Below the pieces are notes generated by a model. That model saw nothing but the letters and a program-made list of their open reading frames with translations. It made no database searches and was not told the DNA's origin. Source: Agrobacterium sp. a22-2 (GTDB lineage Bacteria > Pseudomonadota > Alphaproteobacteria > Rhizobiales > Rhizobiaceae). Taken from it: a stretch of DNA of 64,000 bases. The stretch lies in NCBI RefSeq assembly GCF_012276985.1, contig NZ_JAAXMM010000002.1:62001-126000 (forward strand), in the 5' to 3' direction. Within the stretch, counting starts at the first letter, position 1; each line of letters opens with the position of its first letter. Shown here one piece after another: positions 8,423 through 16,549 of the stretch. A program made the position numbers and the translations under genes.

Positions 8423-9060
8423 GTCAGTTCCAGCCGTGTGGCAAACAGCTTGCCCATGTCGGTGCCGGCCGGGTCGTTGAAGAAGGCTTCGGTGAGGTTC
8501 GACTGGTTCTGGGCGATTACCTCGTCGGGATCGGGCCGCACCACCTTGTGCTTGCAGGACTTGAAGCCGTCGCCCTCGATGGCCATGGCCTCGTCGGTGG
8601 AGAAGTCGATCGCGGTATAAAGCGTCGGGTCATGCACGCCGAAGCTCAAGCTGCCTTTGATGGCCAGCGGCTTTTCCGGCTTGATGGTGAAGAAGACCAG
8701 CAACTGGTTGTCCTTGAAATCGACGGTGAACGTGTCGGGCTTGCCGACCGGAATGGGGGCGCCGTTGCTGGTGATGAAGGTGAAATAGCCGTAGTCGCCG
8801 AGCGATTCGCGGATGGTCTTGGCGATTTCCTGCAACTCGTCATGATCGAGCTTCAGGTCGGTATTGGTATCGAAATCCATCAGCACGCTGGAGGAGAAGA
8901 TATCGTCGAAGCGCCAGACATTGCGCAGTTCCGAGACATTGCCATCCTTGCCGGCGATGACTTCGAGCCGGGCCTCGGCGAAGATATGCGGATGAGCGCT
9001 TGCCGGAAGCGGCGCCAGCGCCAGCAAGCCGGCCAGGAGGATGTTCGATCGTCTCGTCAT
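8416..9060 (-). CDS. DUF1007 periplasmic protein paired with NicO transporter
   Basis: 214 residues from MTRRSNILLAGLLALAPLP. A clear Sec signal peptide ends near ASAHPHIF; the mature protein begins with His-Pro-His, a possible metal ligand cluster that is typical of DUF1007. Later segments LMDFDTNTDLKLDHDELQEI and FTFITSNGAPIPV match the family, and the first of these looks EF-hand-like in composition. The frame is open further upstream, but that region overlaps the LysR gene end and lacks a ribosome site. The gene is coupled to the nickel/cobalt transporter by a 7-bp overlap, so it probably hands metal to or from the transporter. Confidence 0.85.
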   Translation of the reverse strand: MTRRSNILLAGLLALAPLPASAHPHIFAEARLEVIAGKDGNVSELRNVWRFDDIFSSSVLMDFDTNTDLKLDHDELQEIAKTIRESLGDYGYFTFITSNGAPIPVGKPDTFTVDFKDNQLLVFFTIKPEKPLAIKGSLSFGVHDPTLYTAIDFSTDEAMAIEGDGFKSCKHKVVRPDPDEVIAQNQSNLTEAFFNDPAGTDMGKLFATRLELTC

Positions 9061-9139
9061 GCGCCGCGTTTTGCCCGTTTTGACTGGGCCTTTGCATCGC
9101 CGAAAAATGGGACGGAAATGCGGCCCCATCGGCCTTTGC

Positions 9140-10033
9140 TCAGGCATTGCGCCGAAACCAGCCATAGAGAAAATCGACCAGGACGCGCACCTTGGCGGGC
9201 AGGTAGCGGCGATGCGGATAGATCGCGTAGATGCCGCGATTGGCCGGCAGATAGTCGTCGAACAGCGAGACCAGGGCGCCGCTGTCGAGATGCGGCTTGA
9301 CGATGAAGTCCGGGATGATGGCAACGCCCAGGCCCGTCAGCGCGGCGCGCAGGGTGGCCTGCGGACTGTTGACTTCGATCGGGCCGGTGACGGCGACGGA
9401 AATCGCGCTGCCGTCCGGCTCGAAGAAGCGCACCGAATTGTGGTTGCGGGAATTGGTGTCGACCAGAAACGGCACCTTGGACAGTTCCTGCGGGTGGGTG
9501 AGGGGGCCATATTGTTCCAGGAAGGCCGGTGTGGCGCAGGCATAGACGCGGAAATCGGACAGCTTGCGGGCAATCATGCCTGAATCATCGAGCTTGGTGA
9601 TGCGGATGGCGAGGTCGAAGCCTTCCTCGATCAGGTCAACGAATCGGTCTTCCGCGACGATCTCGAGCGCCAGATCCGGGTGTTCCTTGGCGAAATCGAT
9701 CAGCGACTGGCCCACGTCGGCATCGATGAAGGTGCGCGGCACGGTGATCTTCAGCTTGCCTTTGAGATCGGCATTGTTCTCGCGCACCAGGTCGGCGAGG
9801 TTGTCGATCTCCTTCAGGATGTCGGCGGCGGTGCGGTAATAGGTGTGGCCCGCTTCGGTCATCGAGAACTGCCTTGTGGTGCGGTTCAGGAGCAGGGCGC
9901 CCAGTTCATCCTCCAGTTCGCGCACGTATTTGGAGAGCAGCGCCTTGGAGCGGCCGGTCTTGCGGGCTGCGGCGGAAAAGCCTTCCGCCTCGACCACATC
10001 GATGAACGCTCTAATGCGCGTCAGGGTATCCAT
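9140..10033 (-). CDS. LysR-family transcriptional regulator
   Basis: 297 residues, the standard length. The N-terminal winged helix-turn-helix reads IRAFIDVVEAEGFSAAARKT and GRSKALLSKYVRELEDELGA. The effector-binding domain starts near GKLKITVPRTF. The sequence resembles the CrgA/AaeR/DsdC-like branch of LysR proteins. It is transcribed away from the ornithine decarboxylase leader and lies 79 bp upstream of the DUF1007 gene in the same direction. LysR regulators usually control a divergent neighbour, here the odc gene 544 bp away, but the distance is large, so its target is unclear. Confidence 0.9.
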   Translation of the reverse strand: MDTLTRIRAFIDVVEAEGFSAAARKTGRSKALLSKYVRELEDELGALLLNRTTRQFSMTEAGHTYYRTAADILKEIDNLADLVRENNADLKGKLKITVPRTFIDADVGQSLIDFAKEHPDLALEIVAEDRFVDLIEEGFDLAIRITKLDDSGMIARKLSDFRVYACATPAFLEQYGPLTHPQELSKVPFLVDTNSRNHNSVRFFEPDGSAISVAVTGPIEVNSPQATLRAALTGLGVAIIPDFIVKPHLDSGALVSLFDDYLPANRGIYAIYPHRRYLPAKVRVLVDFLYGWFRRNA

Positions 10034-10219
10034 TGGGCGTCTCCTCGCAAGCTGTCTTCATATTCTGAACAGTTCACCCAATTCGTTCAACCGATTTTGT
10101 GGTGCCAGGTGCAAAAACCTCTTGATTATGACGCCGAATATTCTTATCTCCCTGTCAGCCCAAAGTCGCACGTGCCCGTGTGTGTCCGCCGACCCTCGAA
10201 ATGGGATTTATCCCTAAGG

Positions 10220-10577
10220 TGAGGTCATCGGTAAGGTACCTGGAATTAACCCCTCCAGTCGCTATTCCGGCCAACCGGAAAATGCGAGGACATACGAAGC
10301 AACGACGGTGCGGGCCTTTTTGTTCTCTCCCGGCTTTCCATCAGCCGGGGATTTTGAAGAGGCACACCATCATTGCCGGAAGTGCGGTCGGGTATCCCCT
10401 CCAATCCATGGCAGACAAAGCCGAATTGATTCCCTTGGCCGGGAATCGGTTCATCATTTGCGCATCGAGCGCGTGTTGAGGATCCGGGGTCTCCACCGGC
10501 TGGTTCCTTGATCGCACGCTCGTATGCCCTTTGTCCTCCAGCTCGTGCTGGAGCTTGGAACACTAGGGAATTCGACC
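10220..10577 (+). promoter_or_regulatory. Long structured leader of ornithine decarboxylase (speF-leader candidate)
   Basis: The 544 bases between the LysR and ornithine decarboxylase starts hold no convincing gene. The half next to the decarboxylase contains perfect hairpins: CCCGGCT/AGCCGGG at 10329-10349 (7-base loop) and CTCCAGC/GCTGGAG at 10536-10553 (4-base loop), the latter just before the AGGGA ribosome site. A conserved alphaproteobacterial RNA element of several hundred bases (the speF leader of Rfam) is known from exactly this position before this gene type. The assignment is from gene context and hairpins; boundaries are approximate. The upstream part, 10034-10219, shows nothing specific beyond room for promoters. 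Confidence 0.5.
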
Positions 10578-11711
10578 ATGACCACTGCACGCATCCTCGA
10601 CTTCATCAACACCCGACGTCCCGAAGGTCCTTGCCTTGTGGTCGACCTCGATGTTGTTCGCGAAAACTACGGCGCGTTTCGTCACGCTTTGCCGGACAGC
10701 GCGATCTACTATGCCGTGAAGGCCAACCCGGAACCGCAGGTTCTGGCGCTGCTTGCTTCGCTCGGCTCGAATTTCGATTGCGCCTCGGTCGCCGAAATCC
10801 AGATGGCGCTTGACGCCGGTGCGACGCCTGCCCGCATTTCCTTCGGCAACACCATCAAGAAGGAACGCGACATCGCTCGCGCCCACGCGCTCGGCATCAA
10901 CCTCTTCGCCGTGGACAGCCACGAAGAAGTGGAAAAGATCGCCCGTGCCGCTCCCGGCGCCCGTGTATTCTGCCGCGTGCTCACCGATGGCGAAGGCGCC
11001 GAATGGCCGCTGTCGCGCAAATTCGGCTGCGTTCCGCAGATGGCCGTCGACGTTCTGGTCTATGCACACCAGCTGGGCCTGGAATCCTTCGGCGTGTCCT
11101 TCCATGTCGGCTCGCAGATGACCAAGGTCGATGCTTGGGATTCGGCGCTTGCCGATGCCAAGCGCGTCTTTGGCTCGCTTGCCAAGCAGGGCATCGTCTT
11201 GAAGATGGTCAACATGGGCGGTGGTTTTCCGACCAAGTACCTGCGCGACATTCCGTCGGCTGAAGCCTACGGCCAGGCGATCGCAAGCTCGCTGCGCAAG
11301 CACTTCGGCAACAACATTCCGCAGACCATCATCGAACCGGGCCGCGGCATGGTCGGCAATGCCGGCGTGATCAAGGCGGAGGTCGTGCTGATCTCGAAGA
11401 AGTCGGACAATGACGAGCACCGTTGGGTGTTCCTCGATATCGGCAAGTTCGGCGGTCTCGCCGAGACCATGGACGAAGCCATCCGCTATCCGATCCGCAC
11501 GATCCGTGATGCCGATGCGATGGAGCCCTGCGTGCTGGCCGGCCCGACCTGCGACAGCGCTGACGTGATGTACGAGAAGAACATGTATCCGCTGCCGGTC
11601 TCCCTGACGATCGGCGACGAGGTTCTGATCGAAGGCACCGGCGCCTACACGACCACCTATTCGGCGGTCGCCTTCAACGGTTTCGATCCGTTGAAGACCT
11701 ATGTGATCTGA
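10578..11711 (+). CDS. Ornithine (lysine/ornithine) decarboxylase, PLP fold type III
   Basis: 377 residues from MTTARILDFINTRRP, with AGGGA eight bases upstream. The frame extends to 10524, but that part lies in the leader hairpin. It is a eukaryotic-type alanine-racemase-fold decarboxylase that makes putrescine from ornithine. The PLP-binding lysine is in YYAVKANPEPQ (Lys48), the phosphate-binding loop in EPGRGMVGNAG, and the catalytic cysteine with its aspartate in GPTCDSADVMYEKN (about Cys325). HVGSQ is the PLP-stacking histidine motif. Rhizobial homologues supply putrescine for homospermidine and spermidine. The leader suggests polyamine-responsive control. Some relatives also use lysine or arginine. 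Confidence 0.92.
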   Translation: MTTARILDFINTRRPEGPCLVVDLDVVRENYGAFRHALPDSAIYYAVKANPEPQVLALLASLGSNFDCASVAEIQMALDAGATPARISFGNTIKKERDIARAHALGINLFAVDSHEEVEKIARAAPGARVFCRVLTDGEGAEWPLSRKFGCVPQMAVDVLVYAHQLGLESFGVSFHVGSQMTKVDAWDSALADAKRVFGSLAKQGIVLKMVNMGGGFPTKYLRDIPSAEAYGQAIASSLRKHFGNNIPQTIIEPGRGMVGNAGVIKAEVVLISKKSDNDEHRWVFLDIGKFGGLAETMDEAIRYPIRTIRDADAMEPCVLAGPTCDSADVMYEKNMYPLPVSLTIGDEVLIEGTGAYTTTYSAVAFNGFDPLKTYVI

Positions 11712-11756
11712 AGATCCTTCAGATCATCCGACGACCGCGCCGGACACCCGGCGCGG
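11704..11756 (+). other. Two strong hairpins between odc and the acetyltransferase gene
   Basis: TGATCTGAAG (11704-11713) pairs perfectly with CTTCAGATCA (11717-11726), covering the stop codon. CCGCGCCGG (11735-11743) pairs with CCGGCGCGG (11748-11756) over ACAC. No T run follows, so these are more likely mRNA processing or stability structures, or partial attenuation, than a full terminator. Confidence 0.6.
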
Positions 11757-11802
11757 CGTAATCCACCATTATTCGAAACACATCTTGCTACGGGAGGCCG
11801 CT

Positions 11803-12393
11803 ATGGCCGCTGTTCTCGATACCGTGCGCGCTTTTTTCGCGCCGGCCGCCTTTGTCATCGATTCCGAAACGCCGGCTGACGTCGTGGCGCGCGAAGCGCT
11901 GCTTGATCGCGCCATGGGTGCCGATCGCCGCAACAAGTCCTCCGAGCGCATTCGTCATGGTCGTGTGCCGGCCGATGGCCTGGCGCTCGTGGCGCGTGAC
12001 CGCAAGGGGCATGTGATCGGCACCGTTCGCTTGTGGAACATCGAAGCCGGAATCAGCCGCGATGGCAATGCCGTCGATGGGCTGCTGCTCGGTCCCTTGG
12101 CGGTCGATGGCGGCCAGGCTGGCAAGGGCATCGGCTCGGCGCTGATGCGCGCCGCCCTTGTGGAAGCCAAGAAGCGCGGCCATGGCGCCGTGCTGCTGGT
12201 CGGCGATGCCGCCTATTACGAGCGCTTCGGCTTCTTTGCCGAAAAGGCGCAGCATCTGGTCATGCCGGGGCCGTTTGCGCGGGCGCGCTTCCTGGCGCTC
12301 GAACTCAAGGCGGGCTGGCTCGAAGGCGTTGCCGGCATGGTGGTTGCCAGCGGCCGCAAGCTTACCCAGTTGCCGCAGCGCAAGGCTGCCTGA
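11803..12393 (+). CDS. GNAT-family N-acetyltransferase (YhbS-like)
   Basis: 196 residues. The ATG at 11803 is preceded five bases upstream by GGGAGG; an in-frame TTG at 11785 is less likely. The acetyl-CoA site is in LLGPLAVDGGQAGKGIGSAL, followed by GHGAVLLVGDAAYYERFGFF, the typical YhbS-type end in which the Tyr acts as general acid. It lies 91 bp behind the ornithine decarboxylase gene in the same direction with a terminator after it, so the two form an operon. A polyamine-acetylating role is a possibility from context only. Confidence 0.87.
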   Translation: MAAVLDTVRAFFAPAAFVIDSETPADVVAREALLDRAMGADRRNKSSERIRHGRVPADGLALVARDRKGHVIGTVRLWNIEAGISRDGNAVDGLLLGPLAVDGGQAGKGIGSALMRAALVEAKKRGHGAVLLVGDAAYYERFGFFAEKAQHLVMPGPFARARFLALELKAGWLEGVAGMVVASGRKLTQLPQRKAA

Positions 12394-12455
12394 GGGCGGC
12401 CGCCTCGGCATCGGGGTCCGGGAGACACTCTTCGGCGCGGGCCATGAAGACAGAC

Positions 12456-12494
12456 GAAAAGGACGGTGGATCGGGCGGGTTCACCGTCCTTTTC
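12456..12494 (+). terminator. Terminator of the odc-acetyltransferase operon
   Basis: GAAAAGGACGGTG at 12456-12468 pairs perfectly with CACCGTCCTTTTC at 12482-12494 over a 13-base loop. The TTTT tail lies within the 3' arm and is mirrored by AAAA in the 5' arm, so it can act in both directions. It sits 63 bases after the acetyltransferase stop. Confidence 0.75.
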
Positions 12495-12642
12495 ATGGTG
12501 CCGGCCGATGGCCGGGCGGGTCCTGTGACGCCAATCTGCAATCCAGCGGTTGCACGCCTACGACTATATTCGCGCGCTCTTAAGTGAATGTTCACCCGAT
12601 ACGGTCATCCTGTTGTCGCGGCAAAGAGCGGACAGACAGATC

Positions 12643-14385
12643 ATGCACAGGCGACGGATGGGCAATATGGAGATCGCCGGCTGGGGCCATGCCACCGGCC
12701 GACTGATCCTGCGTGTGGGTTACTCCGATCGGATCATGGCGCAACTCATTCCTGATATCCTTCGGGTCATCGTTGAGACCAAACAACTGGAACTGAGGAC
12801 CAGTGCTGCACTTTATCTCCTCGGCAGCGGCCGGCAGAAGGCCATGCTTGCCGGCTATTACAACGTGCACTGGTCGCAGCTTGAGACCTATGTCGAGATC
12901 AGCCCTTCCATACAGGTGGGGCCGGACCCGCAATTGCCGATGCACCGCATTCTTGTTCCGATTGCCGGTGCGACGGACGATCCGATCGGCGCGCTGGCGG
13001 TCTATGTCGGGAATGAGGAAGAAGGAGACTACGCACATCTAGATGTCCTGAATGCGCTGGTGGGGGATATATCGACGGTCATTCTCGCCAAGCAGGAGCA
13101 GGAAATGCGGACTGTCGCGTCTCCGGCACCGGATGGGCAACCGTTGCAGGCGGCTGAAGGTGACGGCCATGTCCTGCACGAGAACATTTTTCATCTGCTT
13201 CGGATGACGGTCGACAATTTCCCTGGTGGGGTCTGCGCGCTTGATGAGGATCTGACCGTCGCGATGACGAACAAGCGGTTTTACGAAATCCTCGACCTGC
13301 CCGCGGAACGGTTTCCGGTCGGCTGCAGCTTCAAGGATATCCTGCGCTTCAACGCGGCGCGTGGTGAATATGGGCCGGGCGATATCGAGGAATTGGCGCA
13401 GGACCGCATTCGTCATGTAAAGCTCTTTCTCGAACATTCGTTCGATCGCGATACTGCGACGGGCCTGGTCCTGGAGGTTCGCTCCGCGCCGTCGCCGGGC
13501 GGCGGCTGTGTGATCACCTATGTGGATGTCACGGCCCGCAAGACGGCCGAGCGCGAACTGCTGCATCATCGCGATAGACTTGAGGACATCGTCAGGGCCC
13601 GCACGGCGGAAATCGAGCTTCAGGCACAGAAGCTTGAAAGGTTGCTCAACCACGAGCGTCACGTCAATGAGCAGCAGCGGCAGTTTGTGGCCATGGCGTC
13701 GCACGAGTTTCGCACGCCATTGGCAATCATCGATGGCGCGGCACAACGACTGACCCGGCGCAAACGCGAGATCACGGACGAGTTCATCGGCGAAAAGGTC
13801 GACCAGATCCGCGCCTCCGTGTTGCGCATGGTCAGCCTGATGGAAAGCATTCTGGCCGTCGGTCGGCTGGATCATGGCGTGATCAGCATCCAGCCCGAGA
13901 ATTGCAAGCTGAGCGAACTCATAGAACTCTGTTGCGCGGGCCAGAAGGGCATTAGCCCGTCGCATCGGTTCCATCTCGATCTTGAGCGCCTGCCGGCCAC
14001 AATCCTGGCCGACCAGTCGGCGCTTCAGCAGGTCTTCACGAATCTTCTGTCGAATGCGGCGAAATATGCGGCCAACGCACCGGACATTTTCATCACCGGT
14101 TGGCAGGAGAACGGTTTTGTCCATGTCTCAGTCAAGGACCAGGGTATCGGCATTGATGCCGATGACCTGCCGAAAATGTTCCAGCGCTACTTCAGAGCCC
14201 GTACCTCGACCGGAATTGCCGGAACGGGTATCGGCCTAAACCTGGTGCAGCAGATTCTCGAGCTGCACCAGGGTTCGATTTCGGTCACCAGCCAGAAAGG
14301 GTGCGGTTCGGTCTTCACCGTCACACTCCCCATAGCTACGCCTGCTGCCAACAATTCTTCCATCCCAACCATAGAGGCCGCCTGA
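12643..14385 (+). CDS. PAS-domain sensor histidine kinase
   Basis: About 580 residues from the ATG at 12643; other ATGs at 12658 and 12667 and a TTG at 12550 are possible, and no strong ribosome site decides. No membrane helix is seen, so it is cytoplasmic. Residues ~1-150 look like a divergent GAF-type sensor (MHRILVPIAGATDDPIGALA). A PAS domain follows (FPGGVCALDEDLTVAMTNKR), then a coiled coil, the HisKA H-box MASHEFRTPLAIIDG, the N-box FTNLLSNAAKYA, and G-boxes VKDQGIGIDADD and GTGIGLNLVQQ. All catalytic motifs are intact. The response regulator gene begins 20 bp after the stop, so they form a two-component pair of unknown signal. Confidence 0.9.
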   Translation: MHRRRMGNMEIAGWGHATGRLILRVGYSDRIMAQLIPDILRVIVETKQLELRTSAALYLLGSGRQKAMLAGYYNVHWSQLETYVEISPSIQVGPDPQLPMHRILVPIAGATDDPIGALAVYVGNEEEGDYAHLDVLNALVGDISTVILAKQEQEMRTVASPAPDGQPLQAAEGDGHVLHENIFHLLRMTVDNFPGGVCALDEDLTVAMTNKRFYEILDLPAERFPVGCSFKDILRFNAARGEYGPGDIEELAQDRIRHVKLFLEHSFDRDTATGLVLEVRSAPSPGGGCVITYVDVTARKTAERELLHHRDRLEDIVRARTAEIELQAQKLERLLNHERHVNEQQRQFVAMASHEFRTPLAIIDGAAQRLTRRKREITDEFIGEKVDQIRASVLRMVSLMESILAVGRLDHGVISIQPENCKLSELIELCCAGQKGISPSHRFHLDLERLPATILADQSALQQVFTNLLSNAAKYAANAPDIFITGWQENGFVHVSVKDQGIGIDADDLPKMFQRYFRARTSTGIAGTGIGLNLVQQILELHQGSISVTSQKGCGSVFTVTLPIATPAANNSSIPTIEAA

Positions 14386-14405
14386 GGCGGAATATCGGTG
14401 CCAGT

Positions 14406-14807
14406 ATGATCACAATCCTTTGTATTGAAGACGAAGACCAGATCCGTTCGCTGGTCGTGGAAGAGCTGGAGGATGCGGGTTTCAAGACGCTCCAGGCAAC
14501 AAATGGTCGGGAAGGTCTAGAAATGATCCTGACCAAGTGGCCGGATATCGTCATCTGCGATATCACCATGCCGGAAATGGACGGGCATCAGTTGCTGGCG
14601 GATATCCAGCTCAACCATCCGGAATTCTCCAACATACCGTTTATCTTCCTGACCGCGCTTGCCGACAGGGACAACCTGATTGCCGGGTTGCAGGCCGGCG
14701 CGGCCGATTATCTGACCAAGCCGATCGATTTCGACATTCTTCTGGCCAAGCTTACCGGCTGTGTGACGCGTATCGAGAATGACAAGCGCACCGGCCGCGG
14801 CTTCTGA
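14406..14807 (+). CDS. Single-domain response regulator (CheY-like receiver)
   Basis: 133 residues, a receiver domain only, without an output domain. Acidic pocket residues are in ILCIEDEDQ, the phosphoacceptor aspartate in DIVICDITMPEMDGHQ, the threonine switch in IFLTALAD, and the lysine in DYLTKPIDF. It follows the histidine kinase by 20 bp. With no DNA-binding domain it must act through protein contacts or as a phosphorelay intermediate. Confidence 0.92.
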   Translation: MITILCIEDEDQIRSLVVEELEDAGFKTLQATNGREGLEMILTKWPDIVICDITMPEMDGHQLLADIQLNHPEFSNIPFIFLTALADRDNLIAGLQAGAADYLTKPIDFDILLAKLTGCVTRIENDKRTGRGF

Positions 14808-15119
14808 ACGGCGACAGGGCTGGGCCGGGACTGATCGAAAGGTCAGGCCGCCGTATAGTCAGCGCTCTCGTCCGAATCTCGAATCGCCTCGGCGTCCGAT
14901 CCGCCGCGTTTTGTGTTGTCGGCCGCATCGACCTTGCGGCCGATACTACCCGAACTTGCAATTCGTCAGAAAATAGCGTTGCCAAATTGTGACAATCCCA
15001 AGGCAAACTTGTCCGATAGATGGCGGACTTTATATGTATTGATTTGCATCAAATACTTGCCGGCGGGCTCGGCGCTAGTTTCCTCCTGCGTTAAGCGAGA
15101 ATTCGATCAGGAGAGACAC
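14808..15119 (+). promoter_or_regulatory. ompW upstream region
   Basis: 312 bases without a gene. The last 80 bases hold the FNR-type box listed separately and the AGGAG ribosome site of ompW. The rest shows no hairpin terminator or repeat that I can recognise. Confidence 0.6.
15039..15052 (+). promoter_or_regulatory. FNR/FnrN/FixK-type box upstream of ompW
   Basis: TTGATTTGCATCAA is a perfect match to the TTGAT-N4-ATCAA consensus of Fnr/FixK regulators. Its centre is about 74 bases before the ompW start codon. With the usual activating spacing of 41.5 bases the transcript would start near 15087, leaving a leader of about 33 bases. Confidence 0.85.
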
Positions 15120-15812
15120 ATGACGAAAATTAGGACCGGGCGGATTGCCGCCCTCGCCGCAACCGCTGCATTCGCGCTGTTTGGTCAGGCGACCCTGGCG
15201 GCGGATCTCGCGCCGGTTATGGATGCGGCACCGGAAGCCCAGTCGCTGGCACCGCAGAGCCCTTGGCAGATCCGCGTTCGTGGCCTTGGCGTCATCACCA
15301 ATGACGAAGGTTCGGTCGATGGCGTCGCCGGCTCCGATCTGTCCTACAGCGACAGCGTCATCCCCGAGCTGGATATTTCCTACTACTTCACCGACAATAT
15401 TGCTGCAGAACTCATTCTCGGCACCACCTACGCCAATGTTTACGGCGAAGGCAGCGTGGCGGGACTGGACAAGATCGGCAAGACTTGGGTGCTGCCACCG
15501 ACGCTGACCCTGCAGTATCACTTCACCGACTTCGGCGCCTTCAAGCCTTATGTTGGCGCAGGCGTGAACTACACCATATTCTACAACCAGTCCGGCTCGA
15601 CAGCATCGGATCTCGATGTCGAGGACACCTTCGGCGCCGCCCTGCAGGTCGGTTTCGACTACATGCTCAACGAGCATTGGGGTGTCAACTTCGACGTCAA
15701 GAAGCTGTTCCTCGAAGCCGATTACGAGACGACGATCGGCGGCACGAAATTTACCGGCAAGGCCAAGCTCGATCCGTGGCTGATCGGCACCGGTATCACC
15801 TATCGCTTCTAA
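15120..15812 (+). CDS. ompW: OmpW-family outer membrane protein
   Basis: 230 residues. A Sec signal peptide (RTGRIAALAATAAFALFGQ) is cleaved near TLAADLAP. The mature part is an eight-stranded barrel: alternating strands such as WQIRVRGLGVITNDEG, PELDISYYFTDNIAAELILG, LTLQYHFTDFGAFKPYVGAG, and a terminal aromatic LIGTGITYRF, the outer-membrane assembly signal. An AGGAG ribosome site precedes the ATG. OmpW forms a narrow hydrophobic channel in the outer membrane and is induced in low oxygen in enterobacteria; the FNR box upstream fits that regulation here. Confidence 0.93.
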   Translation: MTKIRTGRIAALAATAAFALFGQATLAADLAPVMDAAPEAQSLAPQSPWQIRVRGLGVITNDEGSVDGVAGSDLSYSDSVIPELDISYYFTDNIAAELILGTTYANVYGEGSVAGLDKIGKTWVLPPTLTLQYHFTDFGAFKPYVGAGVNYTIFYNQSGSTASDLDVEDTFGAALQVGFDYMLNEHWGVNFDVKKLFLEADYETTIGGTKFTGKAKLDPWLIGTGITYRF

Positions 15813-15835
15813 TCCGGGCATCGTATGCATAGCGA

Positions 15836-15860
15836 CGGCCGCCTCCGGGCGGCCGTTTTG
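15836..15860 (+). terminator. Rho-independent terminator of ompW
   Basis: CGGCCGCC (15836-15843) pairs perfectly with GGCGGCCG (15848-15855) over a TCCG loop and is followed by TTTTGTTT, 24 bases after the ompW stop. Confidence 0.9.
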
Positions 15861-15957
15861 TTTGTGCGGGTCAATCCGTGGCGAGAAGGCCAGCCTTGCA
15901 CCAGATTCCCGGCGTACAAGCAAAGATACCGATAATCGACATCGCGAGGATCCTTGC

Positions 15958-16455
15958 GTGAACATGACCGCCAGTGCTGCCGAGTTCCTGGAAATCATCG
16001 CTTTCCGACTCAATGATCAATCCTTCTGCGTCAAGACGCGCTCGATTCGGGAGATACGTGGATGGGCGCCGGTCACGCCGATACCGCACGCGCCCTACGA
16101 AGTCCTGGGGGTGATCAATCTTCGCGGCACCGTGATTCCGATCATCGATCTTGCCGTCAAGCTCGGAATGCCGGGCACGGAAGCGTCGGAGCGAAGCGCC
16201 ATCATCGTCACAGACGTCAACAATATGACGCTCGGCCTGCTGGTCGAAGGGGTTTCGGATATCTTGACCGTTCCCGCCGAGAGCCTGCAGCCCGTGCCGC
16301 AGACCGCCGGGCAGGCCGCCAAATTTTCCGAAGGCATCCTGGCGCATCAGGACGCGATGATCTGCTTTCTCAACCTGGAAGAACTGTTTGCGGCCAGCCT
16401 GAATATTGTGGGCGGCCGCGGTGGCGGCGGCGATGCCGGCTGGGAAGAGTTCTGA
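15958..16455 (+). CDS. CheW-like chemotaxis coupling protein
   Basis: 165 residues from a GTG at 15958, seven bases after AGGA; the ATG two codons later is the alternative. The CheW fold shows as FLEIIAFRLNDQSFCVKTRS, PYEVLGVINLRGTVIPIIDL (the receptor- and kinase-contact region) and TLGLLVEGVSDILTVPAESL. CheW links chemoreceptors to CheA. No cheA, cheY or receptor gene is near, so it is a stand-alone coupling protein for a chemotaxis or chemosensory array encoded elsewhere. A glycine-rich tail (GGRGGGGDAG) is unusual. Confidence 0.9.
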   Translation: MNMTASAAEFLEIIAFRLNDQSFCVKTRSIREIRGWAPVTPIPHAPYEVLGVINLRGTVIPIIDLAVKLGMPGTEASERSAIIVTDVNNMTLGLLVEGVSDILTVPAESLQPVPQTAGQAAKFSEGILAHQDAMICFLNLEELFAASLNIVGGRGGGGDAGWEEF

Positions 16456-16487
16456 CGGATCGTTAGCCATCTCAGCGCAACCGGAAA

Positions 16488-16507
16488 CGGCGGCCGGAGG
16501 GCCGCCG
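16488..16507. terminator. Hairpin between convergent cheW and WD40 genes
   Basis: CGGCGGCC pairs perfectly with GGCCGCCG over a GGAG loop, in the 94-bp gap between two converging genes. T runs on either side are short, so it is a moderate bidirectional terminator candidate. Confidence 0.55.
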
Positions 16508-16549
16508 CTTGGCGTTTGATTTCCTGTCGTCCCGCGCGTTGGGCCTTGG

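Noticed and set aside
10180..10479. 99-residue open frame in the ornithine decarboxylase leader
   Set aside because: No ribosome site, no recognisable sequence, and it runs through the structured leader.
10524..10577. Longer N-terminus of ornithine decarboxylase from the ATG at 10524
   Set aside because: The extra 18 codons form the leader hairpin, and the ATG at 10578 has a well-placed AGGGA.
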